This document shows, piece by piece, positions 27,735 through 37,265 of a stretch of 64,000 nt of DNA. This stretch comes from Duganella sp. Leaf126 (GTDB lineage Bacteria > Pseudomonadota > Gammaproteobacteria > Burkholderiales > Burkholderiaceae_D). The notes under the pieces were generated by a model. It searched no databases. It saw nothing but the letters and a program-made list of their open reading frames with translations, and had not been told where the DNA came from. The translations under genes were made by a program, and so were the position numbers. Position 1 is the stretch's first letter; each line of letters starts with the position of its first letter. The stretch is from contig NZ_LMNW01000035.1 of NCBI RefSeq assembly GCF_001423125.1, positions 62,328 to 126,327 of the forward strand, written 5' to 3'.

Positions 27735-28916
27735 TCAGAACAAATCGAGCTGAGCGTTGTTGGCCATGCCGGCGCGCGCTGCCGGCGCAGGCGCCACGCT
27801 GGGCCGCACGAACTGCGCTGTGTCCATGGTATGGAAGCGGCTGCCCTTCCCCGTGAGTCCCAGCCGCTTGGCAGCGATGGTGAAGCGTTGCCGGATCAGG
27901 TCGGCCCACACGCCGTCGCCCTTCATGCGGGTGGCAAAGTTGCTGTCGTAGTCCTTGCCGCCGCGCATATCGCGCACGCGGTTCATCACGCGCCTGGCGC
28001 GGTCGGGAAAATGCGTTTCCAGCCATTGGTGGAACAGCGGCGCCACCTCCCACGGCAGGCGCAGCACCGTGTAGTGGGCCGACACGGCGCCGGCGTCCTT
28101 GACCGCCGCCAGCAGGCGCTCGATCTCCGGTTCCGTCACGAACGGGATGATCGGTGCGATGCTCACGGCCACGGGGATGCCGGCGTCGGTCAGCGTGCGG
28201 ATGGTGCGCAGGCGGCGCGCCGGGGCGGCCGCGCGCGGCTCCAGCGTGCGCGCAATGGCCGGATCGAGCGTGGTGAGCGTGATCGCCACGCCGGCCAGGC
28301 GCTGCGCAGCCATCGGCGCCAGGATGTCGATGTCGCGCTCGATCAGCGACGATTTGGTGATCAAGCCCACCGGATGCCGGCATTCCTGCAGCACCTCGAG
28401 CACGCGGCGCGTCAGCCTGCGCTCGCGCTCGCACGGCTGGTAGGCATCGGTATTGACACCAAGCGCGATCGACGCCGGCACGTAGGCGGGCTTGGCTAGC
28501 TCGCGGCGCAGCATCTCGGGTGCGTTGACCTTGGCGAAAATCCTGCTCTCGAAATCCATGCCAGGCGACAATCCCAGGTAGCTGTGCGTGGGCCGCGCAT
28601 AACAGTAGATGCAGCCATGCTCGCACCCGCGATAGGGATTGAGCGAGACGCCGAACGGCAGGTCCGGCGAGGCATTGCGGCTGAGGATGGACTTGCAGAC
28701 CTCGTCGACGACCTCGGTTTTCCATGGTGCGCTGCCCTCCTCTTCGCGTTGCCAGCCGTCGTCATAGGCTTCGCGGCCATGGACCTCGAAGCGGCCCTGC
28801 AGGTTGGACACGGCGCCGCGCCCCTTGGCAGCCTTGAGCGACAACGGCGGCAGCATGACTTGGGACTGGTCGTTTTCGTCGTACTGGTGGGTAGGTATGC
28901 GATGCAGCGGTTGCAT
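27735..28916 (-). CDS. PA0069 family radical SAM protein (SplB-related)
   Basis: 393 residues. The radical SAM cluster motif CxxxCxxC is CEHGCIYC (about 97-104), preceded by SLNPYRG. The layout matches the PA0069 family, distant relatives of spore photoproduct lyase, of unknown reaction. The N-terminal conserved GRGAVSNLQGRFEV segment is present. A perfect-consensus LexA box and promoter lie immediately upstream, so the gene should be part of the SOS response. A role in DNA repair is inference from relatedness to SplB and the LexA control. Confidence 0.9.
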   Translation of the reverse strand: MQPLHRIPTHQYDENDQSQVMLPPLSLKAAKGRGAVSNLQGRFEVHGREAYDDGWQREEEGSAPWKTEVVDEVCKSILSRNASPDLPFGVSLNPYRGCEHGCIYCYARPTHSYLGLSPGMDFESRIFAKVNAPEMLRRELAKPAYVPASIALGVNTDAYQPCERERRLTRRVLEVLQECRHPVGLITKSSLIERDIDILAPMAAQRLAGVAITLTTLDPAIARTLEPRAAAPARRLRTIRTLTDAGIPVAVSIAPIIPFVTEPEIERLLAAVKDAGAVSAHYTVLRLPWEVAPLFHQWLETHFPDRARRVMNRVRDMRGGKDYDSNFATRMKGDGVWADLIRQRFTIAAKRLGLTGKGSRFHTMDTAQFVRPSVAPAPAARAGMANNAQLDLF

Positions 28917-28930
28917 GAGCGGACTCGATT

Positions 28931-28950
28931 TACTGTATATATGAACAGTA
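28931..28950 (-). promoter_or_regulatory. LexA box
   Basis: The 20-bp site tactgtatatatgaacagta has the core CTGT-N8-ACAG and is close to the E. coli consensus. It begins 15 bp upstream of the radical SAM start codon and overlaps the -10 element by one base, so bound LexA would block transcription start. Confidence 0.88.
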
Positions 28951-28978
28951 TTCTAGATGCAGAGCCCAGCCAATTCAA
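28950..28978 (-). promoter_or_regulatory. Promoter of the radical SAM gene
   Basis: TTGAAT at 28978-28973 and TAGAAT at 28955-28950 on the minus strand, with a 17-bp spacer. The LexA box follows directly downstream. Confidence 0.65.
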
Positions 28979-29010
28979 GCGCTAAATCAGCCGTGTGCGC
29001 GGCTGCGGCT

Positions 29011-29038
29011 TTGGTGGCCCGGTACGAACTGGTATCAT
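29011..29038 (+). promoter_or_regulatory. Possible promoter of the DUF2760-Hsp70 module
   Basis: TTGGTG (29011-29016), a 16-bp spacer and TATCAT (29033-29038), about 130 bp upstream of the first gene of the module. Confidence 0.35.
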
Positions 29039-29167
29039 GCAGGGCTTCCGGAGGCCAGGCCCCCGCGCGCCGTGCGCGACTGCAACCAATAACACCGATA
29101 CACAACACCGATACACGCCGGAACGCCGCGAGATGCAGCGCACCGGCATATTCAACGCGAGCATTTG

Positions 29168-29839
29168 ATGACCACACCAAACCCACCGCTGCCGTCTTTT
29201 TTCAGCCGCATTTCGATCGCCATCGGCGCCTTCTTCCGCGCCATTTCCGACGCTGAATACGCCGCCCGGCTGACCCGCATGGACGCTGCACCCGCGCCGG
29301 TCGCCGCGCCGACGCCGGTACCGGTTCCCACCCCGGTGCCGGTGCCCGTGCCGACACCGCTGCCCGTGCCCACCCCGGTACCGGTGCCCACGCCCGTGCC
29401 GGTACCGACGCCGGTGCCGGTCAGCGCACCGGCGCCGGCGCCAGTCACCCTGCGCGTGGCCACGCCCGACGCCGCCTTGCAGCTGCTGGGTCTGTTCCAG
29501 CGCGAAGCGCGCCTGATCGACTTCACCCAGGAAAACCTGGCCGCCTACTCGGACGCCGACATCGGCGCCGCCGCACGCGTAGTGCATGAGGGGTGCAGCA
29601 AGGTGCTGCGCGAGCACTTCACCATCGAGGCGGTGCGCAGCGAAGCCGAAGGCAGCCGCGTGGTGCTGGAACAGGGCTTCGACGCCGCTGCCGTGCGCCT
29701 GACCGGCAACGTGGTCGGCCAGGCGCCGTTCCGCGGCACGCTCAGCCATCGCGGCTGGCGCTCGACCGACGTGCGCCTGCCGAAACTGGCCGAAGCGCAC
29801 GACGCCGCCATCCTGGCCCCGGCGGAGGTGGAACTGTGA
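29168..29839 (+). CDS. DUF2760 domain protein
   Basis: 223 residues. A short amphipathic or hydrophobic N-terminus (FFSRISIAIGAFFRAISDAEYAARL) is followed by a long Pro-Val-Pro-Thr repeat linker (about 42-92). The DUF2760 domain (about 95-223) contains LQLLGLFQREARLIDFTQENLAAYSDADIG and VVHEGCSKVLREHFTIE. ATG 29168 is preceded by an in-frame TTG. Its stop codon overlaps the GTG start of the first Hsp70 gene, so the products are made together. The function of DUF2760 is unknown; its constant Hsp70 neighbours suggest a substrate, adaptor or nucleotide-exchange partner. Confidence 0.85.
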   Translation: MTTPNPPLPSFFSRISIAIGAFFRAISDAEYAARLTRMDAAPAPVAAPTPVPVPTPVPVPVPTPLPVPTPVPVPTPVPVPTPVPVSAPAPAPVTLRVATPDAALQLLGLFQREARLIDFTQENLAAYSDADIGAAARVVHEGCSKVLREHFTIEAVRSEAEGSRVVLEQGFDAAAVRLTGNVVGQAPFRGTLSHRGWRSTDVRLPKLAEAHDAAILAPAEVEL

Positions 29840-31680
29840 GCGATCCCCGTTACGCCATCGGCATCGACCTCGGCACCACCCACAGCGCCCTCTCGTATGT
29901 CGACCTGCAGGCCAGCGACGGCGAACAGACCGCCCATGGCGTGCTGGCAATTCCCCAGCTGACCGCACCGGGCACGGTGGAAGACCTGCCGCTGCTGCCC
30001 TCGTTCCTGTACCTGCCGCACGCCGACGAGCTGGCGCCGGGCGAGAACAAGCTGCCATGGCAGCAGAGCGAGGCCGAACAGGGCGCAGTCGCTGGCGAGA
30101 TGGCGCGCAGCCGCGGCGCCACCGTGCCGATCCGCCTGGTGTCGAGCGCCAAGAGCTGGCTGAGTCACCCGGGCGTGGACCGCCGCTCGGCCCTGCTGCC
30201 GGCCGACGCGCCGGAAGAAGTCACGCGCGTGTCGCCGCTGCAGGCATCGACCCGCTACCTGGCGCACCTGCGCCAGGCCTGGGAGCAGGCGCACCCGGAA
30301 GCGCCGTTCGACCAACAGGCCATCACCGTCACCATTCCCGCCTCGTTCGATCCGGGCGCGCGCGAACTGACGGCCGAAGCGGCGCGCGCTGCCGGTTACC
30401 AGAACCTGACGCTGCTCGAGGAACCGCAGGCAGCGCTGTACAGCTGGATCCAGGGCAGCGAAGGCCGCTGGCGCAAGGACGTCAAGCCGGGCGACATCAT
30501 CCTGGTGGTGGACGTGGGCGGCGGCACCAGCGACTTTTCGCTGATCGCCGTGCTCGAACGCGACGGCGTGCTGGAACCGCACCGCATCGCGGTGGGCGAC
30601 CATATCCTGCTCGGCGGCGACAATATGGACCTGGCGCTGGCGCACCTGGTGGCGCGCAAGCTGGCCGCCAACGGCACCCAGCTCGACGCCTGGCAGATGC
30701 GCGCGCTGACCTACGGCAGCCGCACGGCCAAGGAAAAGCTGCTGGCCGACGCCAGCATCGACACCTGGCCGATCGTGGTGCCGAGCCGCGGCTCCAAACT
30801 GATCGGCGGCTCGATCCGCACCGAACTCACGCGGCTTGAGGTGACCACCTTCATCCTCGACGGCTTCTTCCCGGCCGTGGAGGCGTCGAGCCGCCCGGCC
30901 GTGCGCCAGCGCGCAGGCCTGACACAACTCGGCCTGCCGTATGCGCAGGACGCCGGCATCACCCGCCACCTGGCCGCCTTCCTGGCGCGCCAGGTGGGCG
31001 CCACCAGCGAGCTGGCCGGTTACAGCGGCCGGCAAACGCCGGACGCCACCTTCCTGCACCCGACGGCCGTGCTGTTCAACGGCGGCGTGTTCAAGTCCGA
31101 GCTGCTGGCCCAGCGCGTCATGGCCACCCTCAACGACTGGCTGTACATGGAAGGTGCTGAACCGGCGCGCATGCTGGACGGCGCCGACCTCGACCTGGCG
31201 GTGGCGCGCGGCGCCGCCTATTACAGCTACGTGCGGCGCGGCGCCGGCGTGCGCATCCGCGGCGGCACGGCGCGTTCCTACTACGTCGCGATCGAATCGG
31301 CGATGCCGGCCATTCCCGGCATGGAGCCGCCGATCCAGGCGCTGTGCGTGGCGCCGTTCGGCATGGAGGAAGGCAGCGAAATCGCACTGCCGCACCAGGA
31401 ATTCGGCCTGGTGGTCGGCGAGCCGGTGCAGTTCCGCTTCTTCGGTTCCTCGGTGCGCCGGCAAGACCAGATCGGCGACCTGCTCGACTTCTGGGGTCCG
31501 GACGAACTGGTCGAGATGAACGAGATCCAGGCCACGCTGTCGCCCGAAGGCCGCCAGTCCGGCGACGTGGTGCAGGTACGCCTGCATGCGATGGCCACCG
31601 AAGCCGGCACGCTCGAACTGCTGGCCGTGGCCAGCGACGGCCAGCGCTGGAAGGTGGAATTCGACGTGCGCACCGCCTAG
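29836..31680 (+). CDS. Divergent Hsp70 family protein (short form)
   Basis: 614 residues, starting at GTG 29836 with GGAGG 8 nt upstream. The actin-like ATPase motifs are intact: IGIDLGTTHSALSYV (about 8-22), VVDVGGGTSDFSLIAV (about 225-240), LGGDNMDLALAHLV (about 257-270) and the adenosine motif LFNGGVFKSELL (about 413-424). SSAKSWLSHPGVDR (about 98-111) is shared with the next gene and is not a feature of DnaK. The part after the ATPase domain is short and unlike the DnaK substrate-binding domain. It is likely a specialised chaperone ATPase. Confidence 0.88.
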   Translation: MSDPRYAIGIDLGTTHSALSYVDLQASDGEQTAHGVLAIPQLTAPGTVEDLPLLPSFLYLPHADELAPGENKLPWQQSEAEQGAVAGEMARSRGATVPIRLVSSAKSWLSHPGVDRRSALLPADAPEEVTRVSPLQASTRYLAHLRQAWEQAHPEAPFDQQAITVTIPASFDPGARELTAEAARAAGYQNLTLLEEPQAALYSWIQGSEGRWRKDVKPGDIILVVDVGGGTSDFSLIAVLERDGVLEPHRIAVGDHILLGGDNMDLALAHLVARKLAANGTQLDAWQMRALTYGSRTAKEKLLADASIDTWPIVVPSRGSKLIGGSIRTELTRLEVTTFILDGFFPAVEASSRPAVRQRAGLTQLGLPYAQDAGITRHLAAFLARQVGATSELAGYSGRQTPDATFLHPTAVLFNGGVFKSELLAQRVMATLNDWLYMEGAEPARMLDGADLDLAVARGAAYYSYVRRGAGVRIRGGTARSYYVAIESAMPAIPGMEPPIQALCVAPFGMEEGSEIALPHQEFGLVVGEPVQFRFFGSSVRRQDQIGDLLDFWGPDELVEMNEIQATLSPEGRQSGDVVQVRLHAMATEAGTLELLAVASDGQRWKVEFDVRTA

Positions 31681-31687
31681 CAGCGCC

Positions 31688-34582
31688 ATGGGCCAGTACC
31701 TCGTCAGCATCGACCTTGGCACCACCAACACGGTGCTCGCCTATGCGGCGCCGGACAGCGCCACCATCGAACTGTTCGCCATCGAGCAGCTCGTCGCCCC
31801 CGGTGAGATCGGCGCCGCCACGCTGCTGCCATCGGTGCGCTACCACCCGGCCGAGGGCGAGTTCGCCGCCGGCGAGCTGCAGCTGCCGTGGCGCGACCCG
31901 GACAGCGCCGGTCTGACGCAGGTGGTCATCGGCCGCCTGGCCCGCAAGCTGGGCGCGCAGGTGCCGGGGCGCCTGGTCGCCAGCGCCAAGAGCTGGCTGT
32001 CGCACCCCGGCGTCGATCGCACCGCCCCGATCCTGCCCTGGGGCGCCGAGGCCGACGTCGCCAAGGTGTCGCCGGTGGCGGCCAGCGCCTCGTACCTGGC
32101 CCACCTGCGCGCGGCCTGGAATACCCGCTTCCCCGACCATCCGCTCGAACAGCAGCAGTTGGTGCTGACGATCCCCGCCTCGTTCGACGAGGGTGCGCGC
32201 GCCCTCACCCTGCAGGCGGCGCGGCAGGCGGGATTGCCGGCACTGCGGCTGCTGGAAGAGCCGCAGGCTGCGTTTTACGACTGGCTGTACCGCCAGCGCG
32301 CGACGCTGGCCGCCGACCTGGCGCATACCCGGCTGGCGCTGGTGTGCGACGTCGGCGGCGGCACCACCGACTTTTCGCTGATCCAGGTCACCGTGACGGA
32401 TGGCGCGCCGCAGCTCGCCCGCATCGGCGTGGGCAACCACCTGATCCTCGGCGGCGACAATATGGACCTGGCGCTGGCGCACCTGGTGGAGTCGCGCCTG
32501 CCCACAGCCGGTACCGCGCCGGCGCGGCTGTCGGCCGGCCGGCTGGCGCAGTTGACGGAGCGCTGCCGCGCCGCCAAGGAGCAGCTGCTGGCCGCCAATG
32601 CCCCGGAGAAAACCACCGTCACCCTGCTCGGCGCAGGATCGAAACTGATCGGCGGCGCGCGCTCGGCCGACCTCGCCCGCGACGAGGTGGCGCAGCTGGT
32701 GATCGACGGCTTTTTTCCGCTCAACGAAGAGCGCGAACCGGCGCGCCGGGGCCGCGGCGCCATCATCGAATTCGGCCTGCCGTATGCCAGCGACGCCGCC
32801 ATCACGCGTCACCTGGCCGGCTTCCTGCGCCAGCATGCGCCAGCGGCCCGCGCGGCGCTGGGCATGTCGCCCAACGATCCCGCCGTCCCGGTGCCGGACA
32901 CGCTGCTGCTCAACGGCGGCGTATTCCGTGCCGACGCGCTGGGCCAGCGCCTGGAGCAGGTGCTGGCCCGGTGGCGCGGCGCGCCGCTGCGCGTGCTGCA
33001 CAACGATAATCCCGACGTGGCGGTGGCGCGCGGCGGCGTGGCCTATGCGCTGGGCCAGTGCGGCCAGGCGCCGGTGATCGGCGGCGGTTCGCCGCGCAGC
33101 TACTTCCTGCTGCTCGATGACGCGCCGCCCGACAAACCGCGCCGCGCGATCTGCCTGCTGCCGCGCGGCAGCGCCGAAAACCGCGAACTGCTGCTGGCCG
33201 ACCGCACGTTCGCCCTGCGCCTGGGCCGTCCGGTGCGCTTCCATATCGCCTCGTCCACGTCCGACGCCGTCACGCCGCAGGCGGGCGAGCTGGTGGACCT
33301 GCAGCCGGACGACTACGTGCAGCTGCCGCCGATCGCCACCGTGCTGCGCGACAGCCAGGCCAGCAACAGCCGCAAGGAGCTGCCGGTGCGGCTGGCCGCC
33401 ATGCTGAGCGAGGTGGGGACGCTGAACGTGCACTGCGTGGCCACCGACGACGCCCAGCGCTGGCAACTGGAATTCCAGCTGCGCGGCGAGGCAGCCGTGA
33501 CCGAAGACGACGACATTGCCGCCATCGGCGGCGCGCCGTCCGCTGATGCAGCAATGTCGGCGCTGCCGGCCGGTCTGCCGGCAGCGCTGGAAAAAATCGA
33601 CCGCATCTTCGGCAGCCGCGCGCTGCAGGTCGATCCGAAGGAAGTGAAGCAGCTGCGCAGCCAGCTCGAACACCTGCTGGGCAGCCGCGAGAGCTGGACC
33701 ACGCCCGTGTTGCGGCGCCTGTTCGACGCGCTGCTCGAACGGGCGCGCGGCCGGCGCCGCTCGTCAGCGCACGAACGCGCGTGGCTGAACCTGGCCGGCT
33801 ACAGCCTGCGTCCCGGCTTCGGCCATCCGCTCGACGACTGGCGCATCGAGCAGCTCTGGACCTGCTACGACACCGGTGTGCAGCATCACGGCGACGGCCA
33901 GGTCCGCACCGAGTGGTGGACGCTGTGGCGCCGCGTGGCCGGCGGCCTGCCAGTCGCTGCGCAACTGCGCGTGCTCGACGATTTCGCTTTCAATGTGCAG
34001 GCCGACGCCCAAGAACGGGGCCGCCGGCCGCACACGCTGGTGGACGGCAGCGAGGAAGACATGCTGCGCCTGGGCGCTTCGCTCGAACGCATTCCCGGCA
34101 ACTACAAGGCGGAAATCGGCGCCTGGATGCTGGACCGGCTCGACGCTGCCACGCGCGCCGCCGCCAAGGCCGCGCTCAACAAGACCCGCGCCGGCGCCGC
34201 CAACGGCGGCAAGGCCGAAGCCACCCAGGCGCGCTTCCTGTGGGGGCTGTCGCGGGTGGGGGCGCGCCAGCCGTTTCACGGCAGCGCGCACGACGTGGTG
34301 GACGCCAGCACGGTGGCGCAATGGCTGGCGGCGATCCTGGCGCTGGACTGGAAAAAGGTGGAGCCGGCCGGCTTTGCCGCTGCCCACCTGGCGCGCAGGA
34401 CGGGCGACCGCACGCGCGATATCGACGACCCGCTGCGCGCCGAGATCTTGCGCCGGCTGGCCGCCGTGGGCGCACCCGCCAACTGGAGCGCCATGGTGCG
34501 CGAGGTGGTGCAACTAGATCACGCCGACGCCCAGCGCATGCTGGGCGAGGCGCTGCCGCCGGGCTTGAAGCTGCTGGCCTGA
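31688..34582 (+). CDS. Divergent Hsp70 family protein with long C-terminal DUF3731-type region
   Basis: 964 residues. It starts at ATG 31688, 7 bp after the previous gene. ATPase motifs: VSIDLGTTNTVLAYA (about 5-19), VCDVGGGTTDFSLIQV (about 218-233), LGGDNMDLALAHLV and LLNGGVFRADALGQ (about 406-419). It shares SAKSWLSHPGVDR with its neighbour. From about 630 onward a helical C-terminal region of about 330 residues follows (AWLNLAGYSLRPGFGHPLDDWRIEQLW, VRTEWWTLWRRVAGGL), matching DUF3731-type extensions. The two Hsp70s probably arose by duplication and may form a hetero-complex. Client unknown. Confidence 0.88.
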   Translation: MGQYLVSIDLGTTNTVLAYAAPDSATIELFAIEQLVAPGEIGAATLLPSVRYHPAEGEFAAGELQLPWRDPDSAGLTQVVIGRLARKLGAQVPGRLVASAKSWLSHPGVDRTAPILPWGAEADVAKVSPVAASASYLAHLRAAWNTRFPDHPLEQQQLVLTIPASFDEGARALTLQAARQAGLPALRLLEEPQAAFYDWLYRQRATLAADLAHTRLALVCDVGGGTTDFSLIQVTVTDGAPQLARIGVGNHLILGGDNMDLALAHLVESRLPTAGTAPARLSAGRLAQLTERCRAAKEQLLAANAPEKTTVTLLGAGSKLIGGARSADLARDEVAQLVIDGFFPLNEEREPARRGRGAIIEFGLPYASDAAITRHLAGFLRQHAPAARAALGMSPNDPAVPVPDTLLLNGGVFRADALGQRLEQVLARWRGAPLRVLHNDNPDVAVARGGVAYALGQCGQAPVIGGGSPRSYFLLLDDAPPDKPRRAICLLPRGSAENRELLLADRTFALRLGRPVRFHIASSTSDAVTPQAGELVDLQPDDYVQLPPIATVLRDSQASNSRKELPVRLAAMLSEVGTLNVHCVATDDAQRWQLEFQLRGEAAVTEDDDIAAIGGAPSADAAMSALPAGLPAALEKIDRIFGSRALQVDPKEVKQLRSQLEHLLGSRESWTTPVLRRLFDALLERARGRRRSSAHERAWLNLAGYSLRPGFGHPLDDWRIEQLWTCYDTGVQHHGDGQVRTEWWTLWRRVAGGLPVAAQLRVLDDFAFNVQADAQERGRRPHTLVDGSEEDMLRLGASLERIPGNYKAEIGAWMLDRLDAATRAAAKAALNKTRAGAANGGKAEATQARFLWGLSRVGARQPFHGSAHDVVDASTVAQWLAAILALDWKKVEPAGFAAAHLARRTGDRTRDIDDPLRAEILRRLAAVGAPANWSAMVREVVQLDHADAQRMLGEALPPGLKLLA

Positions 34583-34718
34583 TCGGCGGTTTCGTTGGCA
34601 GTTTCGTCGACAGTTTCGTCGGCAGTTACGGGGGCCGTTGCGGGGAATGTTGAGAGGCAGTTGAGAAGCAGCTGAGCGGCCGGTTCGGCCCACAGCAAGC
34701 CGGCATTGATGCCTGCAC

Positions 34719-35450
34719 TCAGGCGGGCGAATTGGCAGAGAAACTGGCAGGCAAATTAGCAGACAAACTGGCGGGCAAATAAGCTGCCTGCTGCGCCACG
34801 AAGCCGTCGAAGGCGGCGATCAGCGGCGCGTAGCGTTCCGGCGCGCCTTCGAGCTGCGCCAGCGCATAGGCGGTCGCCTCCAGCGTCGAGAGCTGGTCCG
34901 GCAGGTGGGCCTTGCGGATCAAATAGTGCGAAGGCGGCGTGCCGGTCAACGGCAGACGGGGCAGCGCCTGCAGCAGCGGATTCAGATACAGCATCTTGCG
35001 GCTCTTGCGCCAGGTGCCGTCGAGCACCACCAGCCGCAGCTGCTGCGGGGTTGCCAGCCAGGCGCGGTCGAACGGTGGCGGCGTGGCAACACCAAGCGAT
35101 TTCTCTTCTGCCGTCTCCGGGTACAGTAGCACGTTGCGGCGCTCGCCCGCCAGCAAGGCGTGCAGCCGGCCGGGTTCGAACGCTTCGCCCGTTTCCAGCC
35201 GGCTGCCGGCCAAGCACAGATGCAGCAGCCGCGCACTGCCCTTGGCGTTGGCCACCTCCATCGGATGCTGCAGCACCAGCACTTCCACCTGCGGCGCCAG
35301 CGTTGTCACCCAGCGGCAGATGCAGGTGCGCTGCGGACGCAGGCACGCCTGGCATTGCTGCCGGGCGGACGACGTGTTGATAGACGATGCGGTGGCGGAC
35401 GATGCGGTGGCGGAATCGGTGCTAGCAGTGCTGCGGGTACGGGTGGTCAT
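34719..35450 (-). CDS. DTW domain protein, tRNA-uridine aminocarboxypropyltransferase (TapT-like)
   Basis: Likely makes acp3U in the tRNA variable loop from SAM. 243 residues. The N-terminal Cys cluster CQACLRPQRTCICRW (about 33-47) and the DTW-type motif VVLDGTWRKSRKM (about 140-152) are both present. The N-terminus (Ser/Thr/Ala-rich, 30 residues) and the C-terminus (LPASLSANLPASFSANSPA) are low-complexity tails coded by short tandem DNA repeats, both outside the conserved domain. The start overlaps the chemoreceptor stop by 4 bp. Confidence 0.88.
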   Translation of the reverse strand: MTTRTRSTASTDSATASSATASSINTSSARQQCQACLRPQRTCICRWVTTLAPQVEVLVLQHPMEVANAKGSARLLHLCLAGSRLETGEAFEPGRLHALLAGERRNVLLYPETAEEKSLGVATPPPFDRAWLATPQQLRLVVLDGTWRKSRKMLYLNPLLQALPRLPLTGTPPSHYLIRKAHLPDQLSTLEATAYALAQLEGAPERYAPLIAAFDGFVAQQAAYLPASLSANLPASFSANSPA

Positions 35451-37084
35451 GGACCGGCATTGTACCGAAGCGCGGGCACGCGGGCTTCGGTGCGCCGCCC
35501 GGCGCCAGCAGCATGCAGCGCCACAGGGGTGGCGACAGCGGCAGCGCCACCGAGCTTGAACACCCCTACCACGTCGGCCAGCTTGGCCGACTGCTGCTGC
35601 ATCGACTCGGCCGCCGCTGCCGCCTGCTCGACCAGCGCGGCGTTCTGCTGGGTCACCTGGTCCATCTGGGTGATCGCGTCATTCACCTGGGCGATGCCTG
35701 CGCTTTGCTCGTCGCTGGCGTTGCTGATCTGGGTCATGATCTGCGTCACGCGGCCGATGCTGGTGACGATTTCGGCCATGGTCTGGCCGGCCTTGTCCAC
35801 CAGCGCCGAGCCCTGCGCCACTTTTTGCACCGAGTCGTCGATGAGGTCCTTGATATCCTTGGCCGCCGCTGCCGAGCGCTGCGCCAGGTTGCGCACTTCC
35901 GAGGCCACCACGGCAAAGCCGCGTCCCTGTTCGCCGGCGCGCGCCGCCTCCACCGCCGCATTGAGCGCCAGGATATTGGTCTGGAAAGCGATGCCGTCGA
36001 TGACGGCGATGATCTCGACGATCTTGCGCGACGAATCGTTGATCGAGCCCATGGTGTCGACCACCTCGCCCACCACCGCGCCGCCGCGGCTGGCGATGTG
36101 CGAAGCGCTGATCGCCAGCTCGTTGGCCTGGCGCGCATTCTCGGCATTGAATTTGACGGTCGAGGTCAGCTCCTCCATCGACGACGCGGTTTCCTCGAGC
36201 GAGCTGGCCTGCTGCTCGGTGCGCGAGGACAGGTCCTGGTTGCCGGCGGCGATCTCGGTGGACGCGGTGGCGATCAGGTCGGTGCCGGTGCGCACCTGGG
36301 CCACGATGTCCACCAGGTTGGTATTCATGACCTTCAGGGCATTCATCAGCTGCCCCGTTTCATCGGTACTGGTGACGTGGATCTCGCTGGTGAGATCGCC
36401 CGCCGACACGGTTTCCGCAACCCGCAGCGCCGCATTGATCGGCTGCGTGATGGTGCGCGTGATCCACCATGCGGCGGTCACGCCCAGCACGATGGCGGCC
36501 AGGCCGAGCAGCACCAGCAGCGTGCGGCCGCTGGCGTACTGCTCGCGGATCACGGTGGCGGTGGCGTCGAGCAGCGCCCCCTGCTGCCTGCCGAAGTTGT
36601 CGAGCGCGCCCAGGTAGGCCGTGCGGTCCTGCGCCATCTTGCCGTCGAAAATCTGCTTGCCCAGCGCCAGGTCGCCGGCCGCCTTGGCCGCAAAGACTGC
36701 CTTGCGCGAGGCGGTGTAGGCCTTGCGGGTATCGACCACCGCCTGGAACAGCGGCCGCAGTTCCTCGTCGCTGATGGCAGCGCCGATGCGGTCCTGGATC
36801 GCGGTGGCGCGCGCCGATGAGGCGGACATCAGGCCTTCGATCATTTTCTGGTCGCCAGCGTCGGCCACCATCCAGGCCCCCATAGTGCGGGCGGCGTTGA
36901 CTTCGACGATCTGGGTCCACTCGGCGATCAGGCGCTGGTCGCGGATTTTCACGTCGATCATGTGATCGGTCAGCGCGCTGGCCGCGCTCAGGCGCAGGAT
37001 GCCGATCACGGTCATCGCCGTGAGCAGCACCAGGACCAGCGCAAAACCACATCCGAGACGCGTGCCGATGTTCAGATTTTTCAT
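35447..37084 (-). CDS. Methyl-accepting chemotaxis protein
   Basis: Transmembrane chemoreceptor. 545 residues: TM1 about 10-30, a periplasmic four-helix-type sensor domain (about 31-190), TM2 about 191-211, HAMP about 212-265 and a cytoplasmic signalling domain (about 270-515). The hairpin tip EIIAVIDGIAFQTNILALNAAVEAARAGEQGRGF is fully conserved. There is no NWETF-type pentapeptide at the C-terminus, so CheR docking is not expected. The ligand is unknown. No chemotaxis operon is nearby. Confidence 0.95.
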   Translation of the reverse strand: MKNLNIGTRLGCGFALVLVLLTAMTVIGILRLSAASALTDHMIDVKIRDQRLIAEWTQIVEVNAARTMGAWMVADAGDQKMIEGLMSASSARATAIQDRIGAAISDEELRPLFQAVVDTRKAYTASRKAVFAAKAAGDLALGKQIFDGKMAQDRTAYLGALDNFGRQQGALLDATATVIREQYASGRTLLVLLGLAAIVLGVTAAWWITRTITQPINAALRVAETVSAGDLTSEIHVTSTDETGQLMNALKVMNTNLVDIVAQVRTGTDLIATASTEIAAGNQDLSSRTEQQASSLEETASSMEELTSTVKFNAENARQANELAISASHIASRGGAVVGEVVDTMGSINDSSRKIVEIIAVIDGIAFQTNILALNAAVEAARAGEQGRGFAVVASEVRNLAQRSAAAAKDIKDLIDDSVQKVAQGSALVDKAGQTMAEIVTSIGRVTQIMTQISNASDEQSAGIAQVNDAITQMDQVTQQNAALVEQAAAAAESMQQQSAKLADVVGVFKLGGAAAVATPVALHAAGAGRRTEARVPALRYNAGP

Positions 37085-37265
37085 GGTGGACTCCTTCGGA
37101 AAACAGTCGAGTCCATGCTAGCACCGTTCGGCAAAAATGTTACAAGAAGGAAAGAGAAATTCGATCGTGCGATGCAGCACTGTTGTAACGGTGAGTGATC
37201 AGACGTGGGATGACAGGGCCGGCGTGGCCGCGCCGCGCAGGCCGCGCCCTTGCCGAGCCCGCCAT

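Noticed and set aside
29545..33673. Two long minus-strand open frames (728 and 847 codons) opposite the Hsp70 genes
   Set aside because: Shadows of the rightward genes, whose motifs and ribosome sites are clear.
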